Source: AA29 sp041481445 (lineage in GTDB: Bacteria > Acidobacteriota > Vicinamibacteria > Fen-336). From it: 25,981 bases of DNA. A model generated the notes under the pieces. That model was not told where the DNA came from. It saw nothing but the letters and a program-made list of their open reading frames with translations, and did not search any database. Positions 23,004 to 25,981 of the stretch are shown here, in pieces. The position numbers and the translations under genes are program-made. The stretch spans positions 1-25,981 of the forward strand of contig JBGPBV010000096.1 of NCBI GenBank assembly GCA_041481445.1, read 5' to 3'. How positions within the stretch are numbered: position 1 is the first letter of the stretch; the number at the start of each line of letters is the position of its first letter.

Positions 23004-23148
23004 ACTTGCCGACCCTCCCCCCGAGCCTGGTACCCACTCGTGCCGGCGTTCCGATTCGGCCTTCGCGGCGTGGACGTGTGGATCGGGTCGCGCCTCGAGT
23101 ACCAGAAGAAGGATCTCGACCCGGCCACTTTCGTGGGGAATCACGCAG
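23004..23148 (+). pseudogene. Possible frameshifted gene fragment
   Basis: Two adjoining plus-strand frames show protein-like sequence with GC-rich third positions: VYLPTLPPSLVPTRAG (from about 23001), then, in a shifted frame from about 23043, PAFRFGLRGVDVWIGSRLEY and QKKDLDPATF. Both lack a start with a ribosome-binding site, and the continuation dissolves into low-complexity Arg/Gly. It may be the remnant of a decayed gene. No family is recognised. Confidence 0.3.
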
Positions 23149-23196
23149 CCCTACGGGAGCGCGGTCCGAGTGCCGGGCCCCGGGCGCGGCGGCAGG

Positions 23197-23225
23197 GCCG
23201 CCGGCGGCGCCGCCGGCGGCGCCGC
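23197..23225. repeat. 12-nt GC tandem repeat, self-complementary
   Basis: The unit gccgccggcggc occurs twice in tandem plus five bases. Because the unit is nearly its own reverse complement, it can form very stable hairpins. It lies about 70 nt after the stop of the 23295-24068 gene and has no T-tract. Confidence 0.6.
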
Positions 23226-23294
23226 AGCCATGGCCGGCCCGACGGTGAAGCCGGCGGGTGCGGAGGAGCGGATAACGCGGCTTACTTATGAACT

Positions 23295-24068
23295 CTAGGG
23301 CCGCGCAGGCAGCTGATCCCGCGCCAGCTCGCCCTTCTCGAGATAGAACTCGGAAGACGCGTTGAGCTTCACGGGCTTGACGAGGAACGGCTCTTCCGGC
23401 CCCTGACCTGCGATCAAGACGCCGGAGACGGATTCTCCGGCGCGCAGGGCATCACTATCGCTCCGGCCGGGCATCGTGAAGACCGCGCCCGCTGGGATCT
23501 CGCCGATCGAGGAATCCCTCCCGGCGACCAGGACCTGGTCATAGTTCGGCGCAACGGTAATCCAGTGCACGAGGAACACCTCCGTGTCGCTCCCGAACAG
23601 GACGTAGGTGAGCGCCTCGGGGCGGTGTTGGCTGTGCTTGAAGGGATGAAAATGGACCAGATTCCTCAGTGTGACCGTGACGTCCTCGAGCAGCAGCCGA
23701 CCCTTCCTCTCAAAATGGCCGACGAAGACGTCGGCCTTGAAAGACTGCCTCGTGGTCGTCAGATCCGGAAGGCGAAAATCCTCCTTGGGAGCGAGGGTGA
23801 AGATCTGGTTGGCGTTGGCGGGCAGCGCACGCTCGCGTCGGTACCGTTGGTCTCCGTCCGCTCCGAAGCTTACCTCCCAGATCCCCTGGTATCGGTGGAG
23901 GGCTGTGAACATCGGCAGATGGGAGACGTAGATCTTCTGCGCGCCCAGGACGAGCATGCCGTGGAAGCCGGGACTCTCCGTCCCCGGGTCGTTCTGGGCC
24001 TCGGCCAGTGAGGCCACCAGCACCGCAGCGGAAAGGGCGAGCCCCGCGAGAAATGGTGTCGGACTCAC
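23295..24068 (-). CDS. Secreted protein of unknown function
   Basis: 257-aa protein with a signal peptide (about 1-24, ending SLAEAQ). I do not know its function. The motif GFHGMLVLGAQKIYVSHLPM (34-53) resembles a conserved block in uncharacterised exported bacterial proteins that I recall only as hypothetical. The mature part looks beta-rich, with several His (HFHPFKHSQH) that might bind metal. The GTG start at 24068 has GGAGG five bases upstream. It lies 23 nt after the repeat-protein gene on the same strand, so the two probably form an operon. Confidence 0.75.
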   Translation of the reverse strand: MSPTPFLAGLALSAAVLVASLAEAQNDPGTESPGFHGMLVLGAQKIYVSHLPMFTALHRYQGIWEVSFGADGDQRYRRERALPANANQIFTLAPKEDFRLPDLTTTRQSFKADVFVGHFERKGRLLLEDVTVTLRNLVHFHPFKHSQHRPEALTYVLFGSDTEVFLVHWITVAPNYDQVLVAGRDSSIGEIPAGAVFTMPGRSDSDALRAGESVSGVLIAGQGPEEPFLVKPVKLNASSEFYLEKGELARDQLPARP

Positions 24069-24091
24069 GAAACCTCCTCGAACTCAAGGAA

Positions 24092-25981
24092 CTATTCGAT
24101 GCCGTGCGCTTTCAAGAACGAGAGGAGGAGTTTGAGCTCCCTGGCTCGCCTCGCCTCCGCGGCAGGATCCGCGACGGCCTTGAACACTCCATCGTAGTTT
24201 GGCAGGGCCGTCCTTGGCTTGACCCGCGGCGGCGGAGGTGACGTGTTCATGGTTCCCGGTTTCCTTGGCCAGGTACGGTGCGGCGTCAGGCTCTTTAGCT
24301 GCGTGGAGAGGAGTTCCTGAGCGCTTGGGTCGAGCTTATCGGTCTTGGATCGAAGGACGCTGTCCCCGACGTCTTCCTCCAAGGCCGCGGCTGCTGGGCG
24401 CCTTTTTTCGGGTGCCGCAGCACGCAAAGAGCCCCCGCCCCAGTTGATCGTCAGATCGCCCACGAAACCACAGTGCTTGGCCGGAGCCCGGAGCGAGAAT
24501 GTCAGCAGAACGCCGTCCTCGAACGGCTGTTGCGTCCAGCTTTGCTGGTCGCATTCGCTGTCGTCGCCGTAGGGCCTGACGTTATCCCTGACAAGTTCGA
24601 AACGGGTGGCGCCCGGATGTTTCAGGAAGATCCGAAGCGCATTCTGCGGGAGCGGCAGCTCCTCCTGGCTGGGCCCACAATTGCCCTCATCGCCCCAGTT
24701 CCTCACGAAGAAGGCCCAGTGATCCTGCTCCGGGCTTTCCGGCAGGCGAACGAACATCGCATAGACCGGATGCAACTCCGAGTGCGGGTCGTGCCAAAAG
24801 TCGATGCCCAGCATGCCGATGACGACGGCTTCGTTTCCATCAATCAACCCTCGCGCGGCGTCATCGTTAGCAGCACGCCCTCCGACTTTCTTGTCGAAGT
24901 CCTCCCACCAGGTATTGGTATCGCCCCAGTGATCCACGGTTTCTGTACGGGAGAATTCGATGTGAAGGCCCTCGTGGCCGGGTCTGGCCGCTTCGAGGGC
25001 TTGATCCTTGCGGTGGAGCGTGAAACTGTCGTCGTCATCGAAGCCGACATAATCGCCGGAGGCCCCGTTCCACGTTACCGTTCCCTCATACTCGACCGGA
25101 AACCAGTTCAAGTGCCCGACGTTCGCGCAAAAAGTGGCGAAGCCGCTATTGTTATGGATCGATTGACTGGTACAGTTCGGGTGGTCGTGTTCCGAGTTCT
25201 TGTTATTCCAGTTCTCCTCATCAAAACGAAGCTTGCCGCAAGGACAGAAATCACAAGGATTGGGCGGTTGACTCAGCGTCTGCTGGGCCCACAGAGGATT
25301 ACGTGGAAATCCATTGTGGTCTACCGGCGGAGGTTCGTTCGACCAGACCACATCCATCGCCTTCAGCGACCCGTCGGCGAAGATTCCGCCGCTGGGATCG
25401 GCGACAAACAGGGCGAGGCGATCTGTCCACGGGACCGCGGTAACCGTCGCGCCGGGCTTGGTTCGACCGTCCGACACGCTAGCCCAGGGCTCCCAGCCAG
25501 CATCGGGGGTTCCGGTGGTGTAGAGGATCCCGCCGCCGGGATCAGCGACAAAGAGCGCGAAGCGATCTCTCCACCCGACTGCGGTAACGGTCGCGCCGGG
25601 CGTGCTCCTGCCCTGCGACACGCTGGCCCAAGGTCCAAAGCCTCGTTGGGGGTCCCCTGCGGCCGTGAAGATCCCGCCGCCGGGATCGGCGACAAACAGG
25701 GCGAAGCGATTTCTCCACGGGACCGCGGTCACCGTCGCGCCGGGCGTGCTCCTGCCCTGCGACACGCTGGCCCAAGGTCCAAAGCCTCGTTGGGGGTCTC
25801 CTGCGGCCGTGTAGATCGCGGCGCCGGTTTCGGCGACTAACTGAGCGTGGCGATCCAGCGCGAAGCGATCTCTCCACGGGAGTGCGGTCACCGTCGCGCC
25901 GGGCGTGCTCCTGCCCTCCGACACGCTGGCCCAAGGTCCAAAGCCTCGTTGGGGGTCCCCTGCGGCCGTGAAGATCCCGCC
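24092..25981 (-). CDS. Large repeat protein, beta-propeller-like N-part (5' end beyond window)
   Basis: 629 residues are visible; the frame stays open to the right edge, so the start and signal peptide are missing. The visible N-terminal part holds four near-identical 48-residue units (WASVSxGRSTPGATVTAVPW ... FALFVADPGGGIFTAAGDPQ), of the kind found in beta-propeller lectin-like proteins. One unit carries a 5-residue insertion. Then follows a Cys-rich segment (CDFCPCGKL), a region with HIEFSRTETVDHWGD and SELHPVYAMFVRL that I recall from uncharacterised bacterial proteins, and a C-terminal tail rich in Pro and charged residues. Surface binding, perhaps to glycans, is plausible but inferred. 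GC content is clearly lower than in the left half of the window. Confidence 0.75.
   Translation of the reverse strand, partial: GGIFTAAGDPQRGFGPWASVSEGRSTPGATVTALPWRDRFALDRHAQLVAETGAAIYTAAGDPQRGFGPWASVSQGRSTPGATVTAVPWRNRFALFVADPGGGIFTAAGDPQRGFGPWASVSQGRSTPGATVTAVGWRDRFALFVADPGGGILYTTGTPDAGWEPWASVSDGRTKPGATVTAVPWTDRLALFVADPSGGIFADGSLKAMDVVWSNEPPPVDHNGFPRNPLWAQQTLSQPPNPCDFCPCGKLRFDEENWNNKNSEHDHPNCTSQSIHNNSGFATFCANVGHLNWFPVEYEGTVTWNGASGDYVGFDDDDSFTLHRKDQALEAARPGHEGLHIEFSRTETVDHWGDTNTWWEDFDKKVGGRAANDDAARGLIDGNEAVVIGMLGIDFWHDPHSELHPVYAMFVRLPESPEQDHWAFFVRNWGDEGNCGPSQEELPLPQNALRIFLKHPGATRFELVRDNVRPYGDDSECDQQSWTQQPFEDGVLLTFSLRAPAKHCGFVGDLTINWGGGSLRAAAPEKRRPAAAALEEDVGDSVLRSKTDKLDPSAQELLSTQLKSLTPHRTWPRKPGTMNTSPPPPRVKPRTALPNYDGVFKAVADPAAEARRARELKLLLSFLKAHGIE
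25379..25981. repeat. Intragenic 144-bp tandem repeats
   Basis: A phase marker (gacacgct-ggccc or a close variant) recurs with cgct at 25477, 25621, 25765 and 25924, giving periods of 144, 144 and 159 bp; the last has a 15-nt in-frame insertion. The right-hand units are almost identical at the DNA level while the leftmost is diverged, which indicates recent expansion. The array continues past the window edge. Confidence 0.9.

Larger units (their letters stand above)
22752..23294. other. Gene-poor region with GC-rich repeat and a possible gene relict
   Basis: 543 bp between two minus-strand genes. It should contain the promoter of the haloperoxidase-like gene, but no clear hexamers are visible. 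It includes a short stretch with coding character on the plus strand (about 23004-23148) and a self-complementary 12-nt tandem repeat (23197-23225). No intact gene is supported. Confidence 0.5.

Noticed and set aside
22870..23298. 142-codon plus-strand frame in the gene-poor region
   Set aside because: No ribosome-binding site, ends in Gly/Ala low complexity produced by the GC repeat, and no recognisable motif.

Overview
The window comes from a GC-rich bacterial chromosome. The large Oar-type TonB-dependent receptor with an N-terminal carboxypeptidase-regulatory-like domain, the many secreted proteins of unknown function and the very GC-rich coding style suggest an Acidobacteriota-like organism. 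That placement is inference, because no rRNA or other taxonomic marker is present.

Left part (1-9.5 kb). On the minus strand there is the 5' end of an exported protein gene (1-59), then an Oar-like outer-membrane receptor (225-3254) closed by a strong intrinsic terminator. Further along is a four-gene minus-strand operon for a probably periplasmic molybdenum hydroxylase. It encodes a Tat-signal [2Fe-2S] subunit, a molybdopterin subunit, an FAD/[Fe-S] subunit and a small Cys-rich protein. A divergently transcribed Lrp/AsnC regulator and an EamA transporter sit on the other side of a perfect 9-bp inverted repeat.

Middle part (9.5-20.5 kb). A minus-strand group encodes a GAF-GGDEF diguanylate cyclase, a NamZ/DUF1343 muramidase-like protein and an FHA-TM-3xTIG envelope protein. 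It diverges, across a second perfect 9-bp inverted repeat, from a plus-strand group of PilZ protein, CBS-pair protein, TrmJ-like tRNA methyltransferase and a small ORF. Next come a DUF1624-type membrane acyltransferase (minus) and a plus-strand run of poly(A) polymerase, dTDP-4-dehydrorhamnose reductase and rhomboid protease. Many junctions overlap as ATGA or GTGA, which points to translational coupling. The cyclase and the PilZ protein suggest a local c-di-GMP and cell-envelope signalling theme.

Right part (20.5-26 kb). A tRNA-Val/tRNA-Asp pair with a recognisable promoter is followed by an accessory block of visibly lower GC. All intact genes in it lie on the minus strand and most encode exported proteins: a cupin, a vanadium-haloperoxidase/PAP2-like protein, a secreted unknown, and a large repeat protein that runs off the window. 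The most unusual feature is a pair of about 99-bp direct repeats (about 91% identical by my count). Each begins exactly 11 nt after the stop codon of a different gene (cupin and haloperoxidase), giving a gene-repeat-gene-repeat layout next to the tRNA-Asp 3' end. It resembles a cassette array but lacks canonical integron attC core sites. The terminal protein carries recently expanded 144-bp tandem repeats.
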